From NCBI GenBank assembly GCA_017412675.1, contig JAFPWV010000079.1:1-43092 (forward strand): 43,092 bases of DNA, in the 5' to 3' direction. Every line of letters starts with the position of its first letter. Within the stretch, counting starts at the first letter, position 1. Of the stretch, positions 24,791 through 33,755 are shown piece after piece. The position numbers and the translations under genes are program-made. The notes beneath the pieces are model-generated. The model saw nothing but the letters and a program-made list of their open reading frames with translations. It had not been told where the DNA came from and ran no database searches. The DNA comes from Clostridia bacterium. GTDB lineage: Bacteria; Bacillota; Clostridia; Oscillospirales; CAG-272.

Positions 24791-27355
24791 ATGAAACAGT
24801 ATTCCGTGACCGGCATGTCCTGTGCGGCGTGCAGTGCGCGGGTGGAGCGTGCGGTGTCCGGCGTCCCGGGCGTCACGTCCTGCTCCGTCAGTCTGCTCAC
24901 CAACTCCATGGGCGTGGAGGGCGACGCGCCTGCCTCCGCCGTGATCCGCGCGGTCGAGGAGGCCGGATACGGCGCGAAGCCGAAGGATGAGACCTCCGCA
25001 GCCGCCGGGAACGACGCCGAAGACGCCCTTCGGGACCGGGAAACGCCCGTTCTGCGCCGCCGCCTCATCGCATCGGTCGGCTTTCTGCTCGTGCTGATGG
25101 CGGTCTCGATGGGGCACAACATGTTTGGCCTGCCCCTGCCCGCCTTCCTCGAAGGGAATCCCGTGGCTCTCGCCATGGTCGAGATGCTCCTCGCCGCCAT
25201 TGTGATGGTCATCAACCAGAAATTCTTCGTGAACGGCTTCCGCGGCCTGATCCACGGCGCACCGAACATGGACACGCTCGTCGCGCTCGGCTCGGCAGCT
25301 TCGTTCGTCTATTCGACCGCGCTCCTCTTCCGGATGACGGCGGAGAACGATCCCGCGCGGCAGATGGAGCTTCTGTACGGGCTCTATTTCGAGTCCGCGG
25401 CGATGATCCTCGCGCTCATTACCGTCGGAAAGATGCTCGAAGCCCGGTCGAAGGGGAAGACGACCGACGCCCTGCGCTCCCTCATGCGCCTCGCTCCGAA
25501 GACGGCGACGGTGATCCGGGACGGCGCGGAGACGGTCATTCCGGTCGGTGAGGTGCGCCGGGGGGACATCTTCGTCGTGCGTCCGGGCGAGAACATCCCG
25601 GTGGACGGCGCGGTCCTCGAGGGGGCCTCCGCCGTGAACGAATCCGCCCTGACCGGCGAGAGCATTCCGGTCGACAAGGCGCCGGGTGACGCCGTCTCCG
25701 CCGCGACGCTCAATCAGTCCGGGTTCCTGCGCTGCGAGGCGACCCGCGTCGGCGAGGACACGACCCTCTCGCAGATCATCCGCATGGTCTCCGATGCCGC
25801 CGCGACCAAGGCGCCCATTGCGAAGATCGCGGATCGTGTCTCCGGTATCTTCGTTCCGACGGTCATCGCCATCGCCGTGGTGACCACGGTCGTCTGGCTC
25901 CTTCTGGGCCGTGAGATCGGATTCGCCCTTGCGCGGGGCATTTCCGTCCTCGTCATCAGCTGTCCCTGCGCGCTGGGGCTGGCGACGCCTGTGGCGATCA
26001 TGGTGGGCAACGGCGTCGGCGCGAAGAACGGCATCCTCTTCAAGACCGCCGTATCGCTCGAAGCGGCCGGCCGGACCCAGATTGTCGCCTTGGACAAGAC
26101 CGGGACGATCACGAAGGGCGAGCCGAACGTCACCGACATCCTCCCCGTGTCCGGCGTGACTGAGGAAGAGCTGCTCGCCGAGGCTGCCGCCCTCGAAGCG
26201 ATGAGCGAACACCCGCTCGCCCGTGCCGTGATGCACAGAGCCGAGGCAGACGGGATCGTCCCCGCCGCTGTTTCGGATTTCCGCGCGCTCCCCGGAAACG
26301 GGCTGGAAGCCGATGCGGGCGGCGTGCGTCTTGTCGGCGGGAGCGAGAGCTACATCGGCTCCGTATGCACGCTGACGGAGGAGCTGCTCGCCGCGTCCGC
26401 AAAACTGGCGCAGGAGGGCAAAACGCCCCTGTTCTTTGCGAAGGACGGACGGGCACGCGGGATCATCGCGGTCGCCGACACCGTGAAGGAGGACAGCCCC
26501 TCCGCGATCCGCGAACTCGGGAACATGGGCATCCGCACGGTCATGCTGACGGGCGACAACGAACGCACCGCGCGCGCCGTCGGACGGGTGGCAGGCGTGG
26601 ACGACGTCGTGGCCGGGGTCCTCCCGGACGGCAAGGAAGCCGTGATCCGCTCGCTCCGGGAGCATGGACGTGTGATGATGGTGGGCGACGGGATCAACGA
26701 CGCGCCTGCCCTGACCCGCGCGGACACTGGTGTCGCCATCGGAGCGGGCACGGACGTTGCGATCGACGCCGCGGACGTGGTGGTGATGAAGAGCAGCCTG
26801 TCCGACGTGTCGGCCGCGATCCGGCTGAGCCGCGCGACGCTGCGCATCATTCACGAAAACCTGTTCTGGGCATTTTTCTACAACTGCATCGGGATCCCGC
26901 TCGCGGCAGGGGTGTTCATCGAGACCCTCGGCATCGGGATCACGCCGATGTTCGGCGCGGCGGCGATGAGCTTGTCGAGCTTCTGCGTCGTGACGAACGC
27001 CCTGCGGCTGAATCTCGTGAAGATCCACGACGCGCGGCGCGATCGGAGAATGAAAAACGCGGTCACGGGGGAGATCGTTCCGAAGAGCGCCGCCCCGGAC
27101 CGGGAAAACAGAAACAATTCCAACAACGGAAAGGAAGGACAAACCATGAAGAAGGTCATGAAGATCGAAGGGATGATGTGCCCGCACTGCGAGGCGCGCG
27201 TGAAGAAGGCGCTCGAGGCGATCGACGGGGTCGAATCCGCCGCACCGAGCCATGAAAAGGCCGAAGCGGTCCTCGAGCTCTCGAAGCCGGTCGCCGACGC
27301 GGTGCTCATTGCCGCCGTCACCGACGCGGGCTACGAGGTCAAGGGGATCGCGTGA
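24791..27355 (+). CDS. copA: Copper-exporting P-type ATPase CopA with a C-terminal CopZ-like domain
   Basis: 854 aa, ATG at 24791 after GAGGAAAG. An N-terminal HMA domain has GMSCAAC (Cys11, Cys14). The P1B-ATPase core follows, with TGES, the transport motif CPC (391-393), the phosphorylation site Asp435 in DKTGT, the SEHPLA motif and Asp633 in GDGINDAP. A short Asn-rich linker ([12 protein letters not shown]) joins a second HMA domain with CPHC (797-800). It pumps Cu(I) out of the cell using ATP. The C-terminal domain equals a whole CopZ chaperone. It may hand copper to the pump directly or also be made alone from an internal start. It is the third gene of the CsoR operon. Confidence 0.94.
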   Translation: MKQYSVTGMSCAACSARVERAVSGVPGVTSCSVSLLTNSMGVEGDAPASAVIRAVEEAGYGAKPKDETSAAAGNDAEDALRDRETPVLRRRLIASVGFLLVLMAVSMGHNMFGLPLPAFLEGNPVALAMVEMLLAAIVMVINQKFFVNGFRGLIHGAPNMDTLVALGSAASFVYSTALLFRMTAENDPARQMELLYGLYFESAAMILALITVGKMLEARSKGKTTDALRSLMRLAPKTATVIRDGAETVIPVGEVRRGDIFVVRPGENIPVDGAVLEGASAVNESALTGESIPVDKAPGDAVSAATLNQSGFLRCEATRVGEDTTLSQIIRMVSDAAATKAPIAKIADRVSGIFVPTVIAIAVVTTVVWLLLGREIGFALARGISVLVISCPCALGLATPVAIMVGNGVGAKNGILFKTAVSLEAAGRTQIVALDKTGTITKGEPNVTDILPVSGVTEEELLAEAAALEAMSEHPLARAVMHRAEADGIVPAAVSDFRALPGNGLEADAGGVRLVGGSESYIGSVCTLTEELLAASAKLAQEGKTPLFFAKDGRARGIIAVADTVKEDSPSAIRELGNMGIRTVMLTGDNERTARAVGRVAGVDDVVAGVLPDGKEAVIRSLREHGRVMMVGDGINDAPALTRADTGVAIGAGTDVAIDAADVVVMKSSLSDVSAAIRLSRATLRIIHENLFWAFFYNCIGIPLAAGVFIETLGIGITPMFGAAAMSLSSFCVVTNALRLNLVKIHDARRDRRMKNAVTGEIVPKSAAPDRENRNNSNNGKEGQTMKKVMKIEGMMCPHCEARVKKALEAIDGVESAAPSHEKAEAVLELSKPVADAVLIAAVTDAGYEVKGIA
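27146..27355 (+). CDS. copZ: Possible internally initiated CopZ copper chaperone (in frame within copA)
   Basis: An ATG at 27146 in the copA frame has AAGGAAGG (27131-27138) seven nt upstream, a better ribosome-binding site than most gene-internal ATGs. The product would be 69 aa, a complete HMA fold ([20 protein letters not shown]) with the copper-binding CPHC. Free CopZ normally carries Cu(I) to CopA and CsoR. Either the site is a relic of two formerly separate genes that fused, or both forms are made today. This is suggested by the sequence but not shown. Confidence 0.42.
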   Translation: MKKVMKIEGMMCPHCEARVKKALEAIDGVESAAPSHEKAEAVLELSKPVADAVLIAAVTDAGYEVKGIA

Positions 27356-27374
27356 TCCGGAAGAAAAACGAACG

Positions 27375-27423
27375 GCGCGCGTGCCGATTCCGGGGGACGG
27401 ACCTTCGGAAAAAGCACGCGCGC
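27375..27423. terminator. Terminator between convergent copA and lipoprotein genes
   Basis: A 10-bp GC-rich stem pairs 27375-27384 with 27414-27423, with a smaller hairpin possible in the 29-nt loop. T residues follow on the plus strand and A residues lie to the left, so it may act in both directions. Confidence 0.65.
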
Positions 27424-27454
27424 TGTTTCATTGATTCGGTGTTTTGCCTGGGCG

Positions 27455-28630
27455 TTACGGCTCCCGCCACGTTTCGACGACGGTTTTTCCGTTGGAAACA
27501 TACCCTTTCCGCACATTCCCGTCATCCGAAACCGTCACCCAGAAGGCATAGTCCCCGCAGACGGGTTTCCGGAAATTGCGGAGGCCTGCCCCGACGGTTT
27601 CGATCCGTTCTCCCGCCGTCGGCCGGTAAACCGGTACGCGTTCGACGAGGGCGCCGTTCTTTTTCCATTCCGCCCGCCATAGCTCCCCGCTCTCCGCGTC
27701 AAGCGTCCAGAGGAACCGCCCGGACACGTTGAAATCGGCGACGCCGGAGAGGATTTTTTCGCTGTTCGCGCGTTTGTCCGTCGGGACCCGCCACAGGGTT
27801 TCGTCTTCGAGATACCAGTAATACCCGCCCGCGACCGCGCCGAAGAGCTGTTTGTCCAGCACGGTCCGGACCGGGTTCAGAAGCTCGTCGAGCACGGTCA
27901 CGCCCTCGGGTCCCACCTTGACGATCCCGTCGGAACCGAAGAGAAGATAACCGCTCACGGAAACCTCCGTCGAGATCTCTTTGTCCATCCGGACGAGCTT
28001 CCACAGCGCTTCCCCGTTCATCAGAGACGCACCGACGTTCGCGTACAGGATCCCGTTCAGCACATAGAGGTCGGAAACCTCGTCCGGCACTTCAAAGAGC
28101 TTATCATAGACCCCCGCGCCGATCTTCCATTCGAGAACGGCATACTGGACCGTTTTGCCTCCCGGACCTGCGAAAGCGGCGGAGAAGTACACGGCATCCC
28201 CGTACCGTACCGCAAAATCAGCCTCGGCGGTCAGATGGCTGCACGGCGCATGCATATCCGCGCGGCAGTCTTCCTGCGTGCAGACCTTTGCGTATCCGCC
28301 GGTATCGTTGGGATAGATCAGCCCGAGCGACACGGTTTTTCCGTCCGCATCGCCGTCCCATCGGATGCAGTCGAGGGAGCAATCCTCAGCCGCGGGACCG
28401 CCGTCTCCCCAGAATTCCTCCGGCGAAACGGGATCCGGGACCCGCGGGATCAGAAACTGCATTTCGTTCGGCTTTCCGATATGGAAAACCGTGTTGTTTT
28501 CGTAATACAGGGAGTCGTCCCTCTCCGGCTTCTCCGGTTTTGCGGTCACGACCGCGTCCGCCGTCTTGTCCGCGCATCCCGCAGAGAGCAGCAGGACCGC
28601 CGCCGTCAGGAGCGCAGCGATTCGCTTCAT
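27455..28630 (-). CDS. Propeller-like lipoprotein with a Cys/His-rich segment
   Basis: 391 aa; ATG at 28628-28630 with GGAGG seven nt upstream. The lipobox is SAGC (Cys19). After a charged linker it shows repeated short strand motifs (SDLYVLNGILYANVG, SGRFLWTLDAESGELWR) typical of beta-propeller-like lipoproteins in Clostridia. Residues 84-132 contain Cys84, Cys88, Cys117, Cys122, His127, Cys130 and His132 (VCTQEDCRADMHAPCSH). A similar C-C-H-C arrangement recurs in this kind of protein and could bind metal. It is the last gene of a three-lipoprotein operon, 28 nt behind the previous stop, and converges on copA. Function unknown. Confidence 0.72.
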   Translation of the reverse strand: MKRIAALLTAAVLLLSAGCADKTADAVVTAKPEKPERDDSLYYENNTVFHIGKPNEMQFLIPRVPDPVSPEEFWGDGGPAAEDCSLDCIRWDGDADGKTVSLGLIYPNDTGGYAKVCTQEDCRADMHAPCSHLTAEADFAVRYGDAVYFSAAFAGPGGKTVQYAVLEWKIGAGVYDKLFEVPDEVSDLYVLNGILYANVGASLMNGEALWKLVRMDKEISTEVSVSGYLLFGSDGIVKVGPEGVTVLDELLNPVRTVLDKQLFGAVAGGYYWYLEDETLWRVPTDKRANSEKILSGVADFNVSGRFLWTLDAESGELWRAEWKKNGALVERVPVYRPTAGERIETVGAGLRNFRKPVCGDYAFWVTVSDDGNVRKGYVSNGKTVVETWREP

Positions 28631-28658
28631 GGCATTGCCTCCATGTCAGAATAATCTT

Positions 28659-31004
28659 TTATTTGTGCTCCGCCAGCCAGATCCCCACGCGGGACTGGAT
28701 GCGTTTGGCGCAGTCCTCCGCCGTGCAGGAGCCGCCGCAGTACGCCGAGATCTCCTCGGTGATGATCCCGTAAAGCTCGTCGCTGATCCCGGCGGAGAGC
28801 GGCGCGCCGACCTCGTCGAGGATCTTTTTGTATTCCTCCGCCATCTCCTTCGTGTAGCGGAAAACGATGCCGGGGCGGTCGAGATCGTCCACGGTCATCG
28901 GATGCTCCGGATCGTCGGGACGCGAGCCTCCGCCTCCATCGAAATACTGATAGTGCACGGTGCCGTTCAGATATTGTTCGATCTCCGCGTCATAATCGGA
29001 TTTCAGCGCGGGGAGTCCGCTCCCGTGGGATGTGCGGCCCGTGATGAGGGAGCGGATGACCTCCCACGCTGTCTCCGGCGCGCGGCAGAAGGATGTGAGG
29101 ACCGCCGCGCCGTTCGTGCGGACGACATTGCCCGCGCCTGCCCGCTTCTCCGTCGTCGGATAGCCGATCAGGACATAATCCTTGGTGTTGAATTGCGTCT
29201 CCAGCCCGGGCAGATAGTCGATCATCCAGACGTGCGCAAGCCGGAGCGCGATCTTTCCCTCGAAGTATGGGAGATACCGCTCGTTCCTGCCGAGGTTCGC
29301 GTAGGGCGAGGTCTTCCGGTACTCCTCGATTGTCGGGAGCGTCCCGATGTACCGGAGAAGGCGCAGAAATTCCGGGCTGTCGAAGGTGCATGAGGCATGC
29401 TCGAAATCGATGAACGCGCCGAAGCCCTTCTGTCCGCAGAGGATGGACGGTGCGCTCTCCTGATACAGATCGGCGGCGAGCGTCACGTCCTCCGGGAGTC
29501 CTTCGGCGTAGTCGAGCAGCTCGTCCGTGGTCCAGTACCCCCGCTCGGCGTATTCTCCGAGCAGGTCCCTTGTGGAGACGAGCGCGTCGATCTCGAACGA
29601 GTTCCAGATCCCAGTCATGCCGCCCTTACCGTCGTCAAATACATGCTTCACCGCACCGAAGAGGTTGTCCGGATTCACGAGGTCGTCTTTTTCCATGAAC
29701 GGCAGGAGGTCTGCATACCATCCCTTCTCCCACAGAAGATTGATTGGTTCGCAGCCGTACGGCCCGAGGACGATATCCGGACGGTAGACGCCCGTCGTTA
29801 TATCGAGCGCGAGCCGTTCGTAGCCGCCGTTGTAATTCTCCTCCGTCTGGTAGACCGTGTAGTCGTCCAGCACGGCGCGGCAGTCCGTATGCGCGCGGTT
29901 GAAGGCGACGATCTGTCCGATGGCCTCAGTCGTGTAGCCGAGATAGGCGATCCGGATCGAGGTGAGGGAGGAGAGGTCGACGTCCGGAACATGGCGGTAG
30001 AGCATCGGCGTGCGGAGATAATCGGCCTCGTCAAGACGTTCTGCGAAGAGAAGCGTGTCCGCGTCGATAACTGCCAGGAGCTCTGCACGTCCGCGGCTCA
30101 GATCGGAGTTCATGAAGTCGCAGACGGTCTCCGTCGCCGTTTCCCCGTCCTCGCCGACGGTCAGCCCCATCACAGCAGTCTCGCCCATCACATAGAGGTC
30201 GTACCCATCGGCGAAGAAGATGTTGTTGGCGTTCTGGGGCAGAGGTTTCGCCGCGCCGAAGGAGGAGGTCTCCTTGTCGATGGCGGCGAAGCTCGATTTC
30301 CCGTTGAAGCGCCCCGTGACATAGACGTGCCCGTCGGAGGAGGCGGCCAGCGAATTGATGAATTGCGGCGCGGTGACGGTCCCCTTGCGGATGAAATCCG
30401 GGGAGAGGATCAAAACCTGCTGATCGGACGCGAGGTAGAGATCGCCGTCGCCATCCGCCGCGAGGAAGTTGACGAAGAGCATCCCGGTCTCGCCGATGTC
30501 GAACTGCGGACCGAGGTCGTCGCTGACCGTCGTCTCGCCCGTCGCAAAATCATAGCGGTTGAGGTAGATCTTCGCCGTGCCGCTCTCGAAATCCATGTCC
30601 GAGCGGAGATAGAGCAGGGACGTCTCGGAGAGGATGCCGCTCTCGACATAGTTGTTCTCGCCGAGGTCCAGATCCCGCCGAACCGGCTCGCCGTCCTCCG
30701 TGAGGGTGAAGACGGCGGTGCGCTGTATGTATTGGATATTGCCGTCCGGGTCTTCGTGTTCCTCGGTCATCGAGGCGAGGCAGGTGAGGACGCCGTCCTT
30801 CCAGAGCGGCGGTACGGAGGAGTTCAGCGTCCACTTTTCGGGAAGCGGAAAGGCCGTCCCGCGGTAGACGTGGTCGAGGACGATGGGCTCGCCGTCCTCG
30901 GTCAGGCCGGTGTCGTTCTCCGCCTTCTTCCTGCACCCGGCGAGGGTGGCCGGAAGCAGGAGCAGCAGCGCGAGGAGCGCCGACAAAATGCGCGTGCGTT
31001 TCAT
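28659..31004 (-). CDS. Large lipoprotein: propeller-like plus solute-binding-protein-like, paralogue of the copper-operon lipoprotein
   Basis: 781 aa. ATG at 31002-31004 with AAGGAGG upstream; an in-frame extension to 31124 lacks a site. The lipobox is LAGC (Cys24). Strand-rich repeats cover about 60-340 (AADGDGDLYLASDQQVLIL, SSDGHVYVTGRF). Then comes the binding-protein-like part (IGQIVAFNRAHTDCRAVLDD, TTDELLDYAEGLPEDV, KRAGAGNVVRTNG). It ends CAKRIQSRVGIWLAEHK, nearly identical to the gene upstream. No ABC permease or ATPase genes are in the cluster, so it is an orphan binding protein or has another job outside the cell. Middle gene of a three-gene operon. Confidence 0.76.
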   Translation of the reverse strand: MKRTRILSALLALLLLLPATLAGCRKKAENDTGLTEDGEPIVLDHVYRGTAFPLPEKWTLNSSVPPLWKDGVLTCLASMTEEHEDPDGNIQYIQRTAVFTLTEDGEPVRRDLDLGENNYVESGILSETSLLYLRSDMDFESGTAKIYLNRYDFATGETTVSDDLGPQFDIGETGMLFVNFLAADGDGDLYLASDQQVLILSPDFIRKGTVTAPQFINSLAASSDGHVYVTGRFNGKSSFAAIDKETSSFGAAKPLPQNANNIFFADGYDLYVMGETAVMGLTVGEDGETATETVCDFMNSDLSRGRAELLAVIDADTLLFAERLDEADYLRTPMLYRHVPDVDLSSLTSIRIAYLGYTTEAIGQIVAFNRAHTDCRAVLDDYTVYQTEENYNGGYERLALDITTGVYRPDIVLGPYGCEPINLLWEKGWYADLLPFMEKDDLVNPDNLFGAVKHVFDDGKGGMTGIWNSFEIDALVSTRDLLGEYAERGYWTTDELLDYAEGLPEDVTLAADLYQESAPSILCGQKGFGAFIDFEHASCTFDSPEFLRLLRYIGTLPTIEEYRKTSPYANLGRNERYLPYFEGKIALRLAHVWMIDYLPGLETQFNTKDYVLIGYPTTEKRAGAGNVVRTNGAAVLTSFCRAPETAWEVIRSLITGRTSHGSGLPALKSDYDAEIEQYLNGTVHYQYFDGGGGSRPDDPEHPMTVDDLDRPGIVFRYTKEMAEEYKKILDEVGAPLSAGISDELYGIITEEISAYCGGSCTAEDCAKRIQSRVGIWLAEHK
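28661..28713. repeat. 53-bp repeat, copy 1 (end of 781-aa lipoprotein gene)
   Basis: 49 of 53 positions match 31123-31175, aligned without gaps. Both copies encode the C-terminal block of a lipoprotein gene. Confidence 0.8.
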
Positions 31005-31120
31005 GGGGTACCTCCTTGTCTTGGTTTTGGTTTCAATCATCATAACCGTCGGGAAGGCCGGATCGTTACATCCCGGAGAAAACTTTTCGGTCCGGGCAGG
31101 GGTCTCTGCCGGATTTTCCC

Positions 31121-33502
31121 TCATTTGTGCTCCGCCAGCCAGATCGACACGCGGGACTGGATCCGTTTTGCGCAGCTGTCGACCGAGGCGGCCCCGGCAT
31201 AGAGGGCGGAGAGTTCTTCCGCGACGATGGCCGTGATTTCCTCATCGACGGCGGCGTCCAGCGGCGTGCCCGCGATGTCGAGGATCTCGTGCAGCCTCGC
31301 ACGGTCCTCCTCCCGGAAGAAGGAGACGATCCCCGGTTTTTCGAGCGTTCCCGGATCGGTCGGGTCCTCCGGATCCCCGCGCTTCCTTTCCGACGATCCG
31401 TCGGCGTAGAAGCGAAATTCCATGCCGCCGTCGATATACGCGTCGATCATCCGGTCGATCTGCGAGTACAGCGTCGGGATGGGATCGTAGATCTGACCGT
31501 TCATGCTCACCGTCATGCGGGGCTGCCCCTCAAAGAAGGACCGGATCGCCCACCACGCTTCGTTCGGGTGCTCGCTGAACGAGGTGAGGACGATGGCGTC
31601 CCGCATTTCCGCCTGAATGCCCGCGCCTGCCCGCTTCTGTGCCGTCGGGAGGCCGATGAGGGTGCAGTCGTCCGTGCCGAAGAGGGCGGGAATGCCGATC
31701 ACCTTGGCCGGAGAGTCGATGGTGATGTCGCGCAGCGCGATCTTAACGGACCAGAACCGCTCGGCTGCCGCGTCCGGATCGCTCAGCGCGGGATCCTTCA
31801 TCGCCTCGTCGAGCGGGGGCAGGTCGGAAAGGAGCTCGAGGACCCGGCGGAACGCTTCTCCGTCGAAGGAGCAGGTCCCGGAATCCGCGTCGATGAATTC
31901 ACCGAGCGCGCCGTAGGAGGTGAGGAAGAGATCGAGGTATTCCCGGCAGGGGATCTGCGCGAAGGCGACGTTCGGCGGGAGGCTCCTCACGAAATCCGCG
32001 AACCCGGAGGCGTTCCAGAAGCCGTTCTGCGCGTATTTTCCGAGCAGGGAAGTCTGCGCGGCGACTGTGATCAGGCTGACGCCCGTCGAGAGTGCGCGGA
32101 TGCCGCCATGGCCGTCGCCGAAGACGTGCTTTACCGCGCCGATGAGGTTTTCATCGTTCACAAGATCGTCGGCGGCGAGATGGGGCGAGAGATCGGTGCA
32201 GAGCTTCTTTGCGAAGAGCTGGCGGACAGTCTCGCTCTCGGTCGTCGAGACGACGATGTCCGGGCGGAAGACGCCGGTCACGAGATCCGTCGCGAGCCTG
32301 CGGTCCCCGGCATCCGGATCGGAAGACGTGTTGTACCGGCTGTAATCCTCGACCTCGATGCGGACCTCTTTCTGCGATTTGTTGAAGGAGACGATCTTTG
32401 CCGTGAGCGTCGCATCGGCGGCGGTATAGGCAAGCGTGACGATCACGCGATCCGAGAGGTCCGCGTCATCGGTGCGCGTGTAGAGAACGGGAATGGTATG
32501 CCAGACTGCCTCTTCGTCCTGCTGACTCTCCGTGAAAAGGAAGCGGTCCCGGTCGATCACACCGCCGAAGACGGCAGTCTCCCGGCTGACATCCGACGCC
32601 GGATAATCCATCAGCGGGACCGACGCCGCCGAACCGTCCTCCTGTACTTCGATGCCGAATACGCCCGCGTTCGTCATGTAATAGATCTCCATGCCCGGCC
32701 CGAAGCAGGGATTGCCGAAATCCGTCAGCGGACAGCGGAACCGTTCGCTCAGGGTCCCGTTCTTCTTGTCGGCGGCGGAGACGGAGAGGAAGGTCTTGTT
32801 CCGTTCAAAGATCCAGGATGCCGCGCGGATCTCCCCGTCCTCCGTGATGCCGATCGTGCTGATCGAACCGTTTCCCGCCGGGATCGTCTTCTTGTAGACA
32901 AAATCGGGCGAGAACACGAGGATCTCCTGCCTTCCGGCGATCCAGATATCTCCGTCCGCATCGACGACGAGAAGGTCCGCCGACCCATGCTCCGGATCGA
33001 AGAAGCCCCGGACGTTGCCGCTCTCCACCGATTCTCCGGTCGCGCGGTCATAGCGGCCGAGGCGATAGGTGCCGTCGGACTTGCCCGTGGTGTCGTACTC
33101 GACCAGCGAGAACAGATAGGTGAAGGAATCCTCGTCGAGCCAGCCGCAGTAAACGCTCTGGTTGGAGGCGAAGGGAAGGGGCTCCTCCCGCACGATCCCG
33201 TCCGCCGTCGTGGAAATGAGGGAGGAGAGGATCGTCGGTTCCCATTTGTTTTCATCCTGGACTTGCTTCATATCAAATTCGGTACAAAATACCGTCAGAG
33301 CTGCTCCGTCTTCGTCCCACAGAGGCGGCACCGCATACAGCTGAATGCTTCCCCGGCGTCCTTCCGGCATGACGAACGCCGTCCCCTCATAGCGGCTCCC
33401 GCGGGCGATCTCCGTTTCTTCTTTTTTCCGGCACCCCGCGAGCAAAAGCGGCAGGCAGAGCGCGAATGCAAGCAGCGCTGCAAGGATTCTTTTCGACAAC
33501 AT
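31121..33502 (-). CDS. Large lipoprotein: propeller-like plus solute-binding-protein-like, first gene of lipoprotein operon
   Basis: 793 aa; ATG at 33500-33502 with GGAGGGGG upstream. The lipobox is LAGC (Cys24). The N-terminal half has repeated strand segments (VDADGDIWIAGRQEILVFS, ITEDGEIRAASWIF). The C-terminal half has solute-binding features (KIVSFNKSQKEVRIEVEDYS, VTGVFRPDIVVST, KRAGAGIQAEMRD). It ends CAKRIQSRVSIWLAEHK. It is closest to the 781-residue neighbour and more distant from the 759-residue copper-operon protein. A perfect-consensus promoter suggests strong expression. Ligand unknown. Confidence 0.76.
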   Translation of the reverse strand: MLSKRILAALLAFALCLPLLLAGCRKKEETEIARGSRYEGTAFVMPEGRRGSIQLYAVPPLWDEDGAALTVFCTEFDMKQVQDENKWEPTILSSLISTTADGIVREEPLPFASNQSVYCGWLDEDSFTYLFSLVEYDTTGKSDGTYRLGRYDRATGESVESGNVRGFFDPEHGSADLLVVDADGDIWIAGRQEILVFSPDFVYKKTIPAGNGSISTIGITEDGEIRAASWIFERNKTFLSVSAADKKNGTLSERFRCPLTDFGNPCFGPGMEIYYMTNAGVFGIEVQEDGSAASVPLMDYPASDVSRETAVFGGVIDRDRFLFTESQQDEEAVWHTIPVLYTRTDDADLSDRVIVTLAYTAADATLTAKIVSFNKSQKEVRIEVEDYSRYNTSSDPDAGDRRLATDLVTGVFRPDIVVSTTESETVRQLFAKKLCTDLSPHLAADDLVNDENLIGAVKHVFGDGHGGIRALSTGVSLITVAAQTSLLGKYAQNGFWNASGFADFVRSLPPNVAFAQIPCREYLDLFLTSYGALGEFIDADSGTCSFDGEAFRRVLELLSDLPPLDEAMKDPALSDPDAAAERFWSVKIALRDITIDSPAKVIGIPALFGTDDCTLIGLPTAQKRAGAGIQAEMRDAIVLTSFSEHPNEAWWAIRSFFEGQPRMTVSMNGQIYDPIPTLYSQIDRMIDAYIDGGMEFRFYADGSSERKRGDPEDPTDPGTLEKPGIVSFFREEDRARLHEILDIAGTPLDAAVDEEITAIVAEELSALYAGAASVDSCAKRIQSRVSIWLAEHK
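31123..31175. repeat. 53-bp repeat, copy 2 (end of 793-aa lipoprotein gene)
   Basis: Partner of 28661-28713. The tract is far more alike than the middle parts of the two genes appear to be, which suggests strong constraint or gene conversion. Confidence 0.8.
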
Positions 33503-33543
33503 GACGATTCCCCCTCCGTGTATTTCATTTTGCTTTCAGTCTC

Positions 33544-33572
33544 ATTATACATGAATGATGAAGTTTTGTCAA
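33544..33572 (-). promoter_or_regulatory. Perfect-consensus promoter of the lipoprotein operon
   Basis: Minus-strand TTGACA (33567-33572), 17-nt spacer, TATAAT (33544-33549). It lies in a markedly AT-rich stretch with an inverted repeat upstream at 33604-33623. No CsoR box is present. Confidence 0.87.
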
Positions 33573-33603
33573 CTGATAATTGAAACAAAATAGCGATAAA
33601 ATC

Positions 33604-33623
33604 GCAAAATCGACGCGTTTTGC
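33604..33623. repeat. Inverted repeat upstream of the lipoprotein promoter
   Basis: GCAAAA (33604-33609), 8 nt, TTTTGC (33618-33623), next to two direct AAAATCG copies (33597-33603 and 33606-33612). It lies about 30 bp upstream of the -35, where an activator could bind. No regulator family is assigned. Confidence 0.4.
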
Positions 33624-33671
33624 AAAAATCTTTTACAGGATTCCCTCGAAGCGATGCCGCGGAGACGAAAA

Positions 33672-33702
33672 AACCGGATCCCGAAATACCCGGGACCCGG
33701 TT
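33672..33702 (-). terminator. Terminator of the alpha-xylosidase gene
   Basis: A 12-bp stem (33672-33683 with 33691-33702, one mismatch) is followed on the minus strand by a run of T residues. It lies 53 nt past the yicI stop. Confidence 0.82.
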
Positions 33703-33755
33703 CAACCATCATGGATTCAAACGCGGAGTCGGTTTCGCGTGCTGCGTCCGACGGC

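Noticed and set aside
33684..33702. AATACCCGGGACCC as a further CsoR box
   Set aside because: It is part of the terminator stem of the alpha-xylosidase gene and lacks the GGGTAT half.
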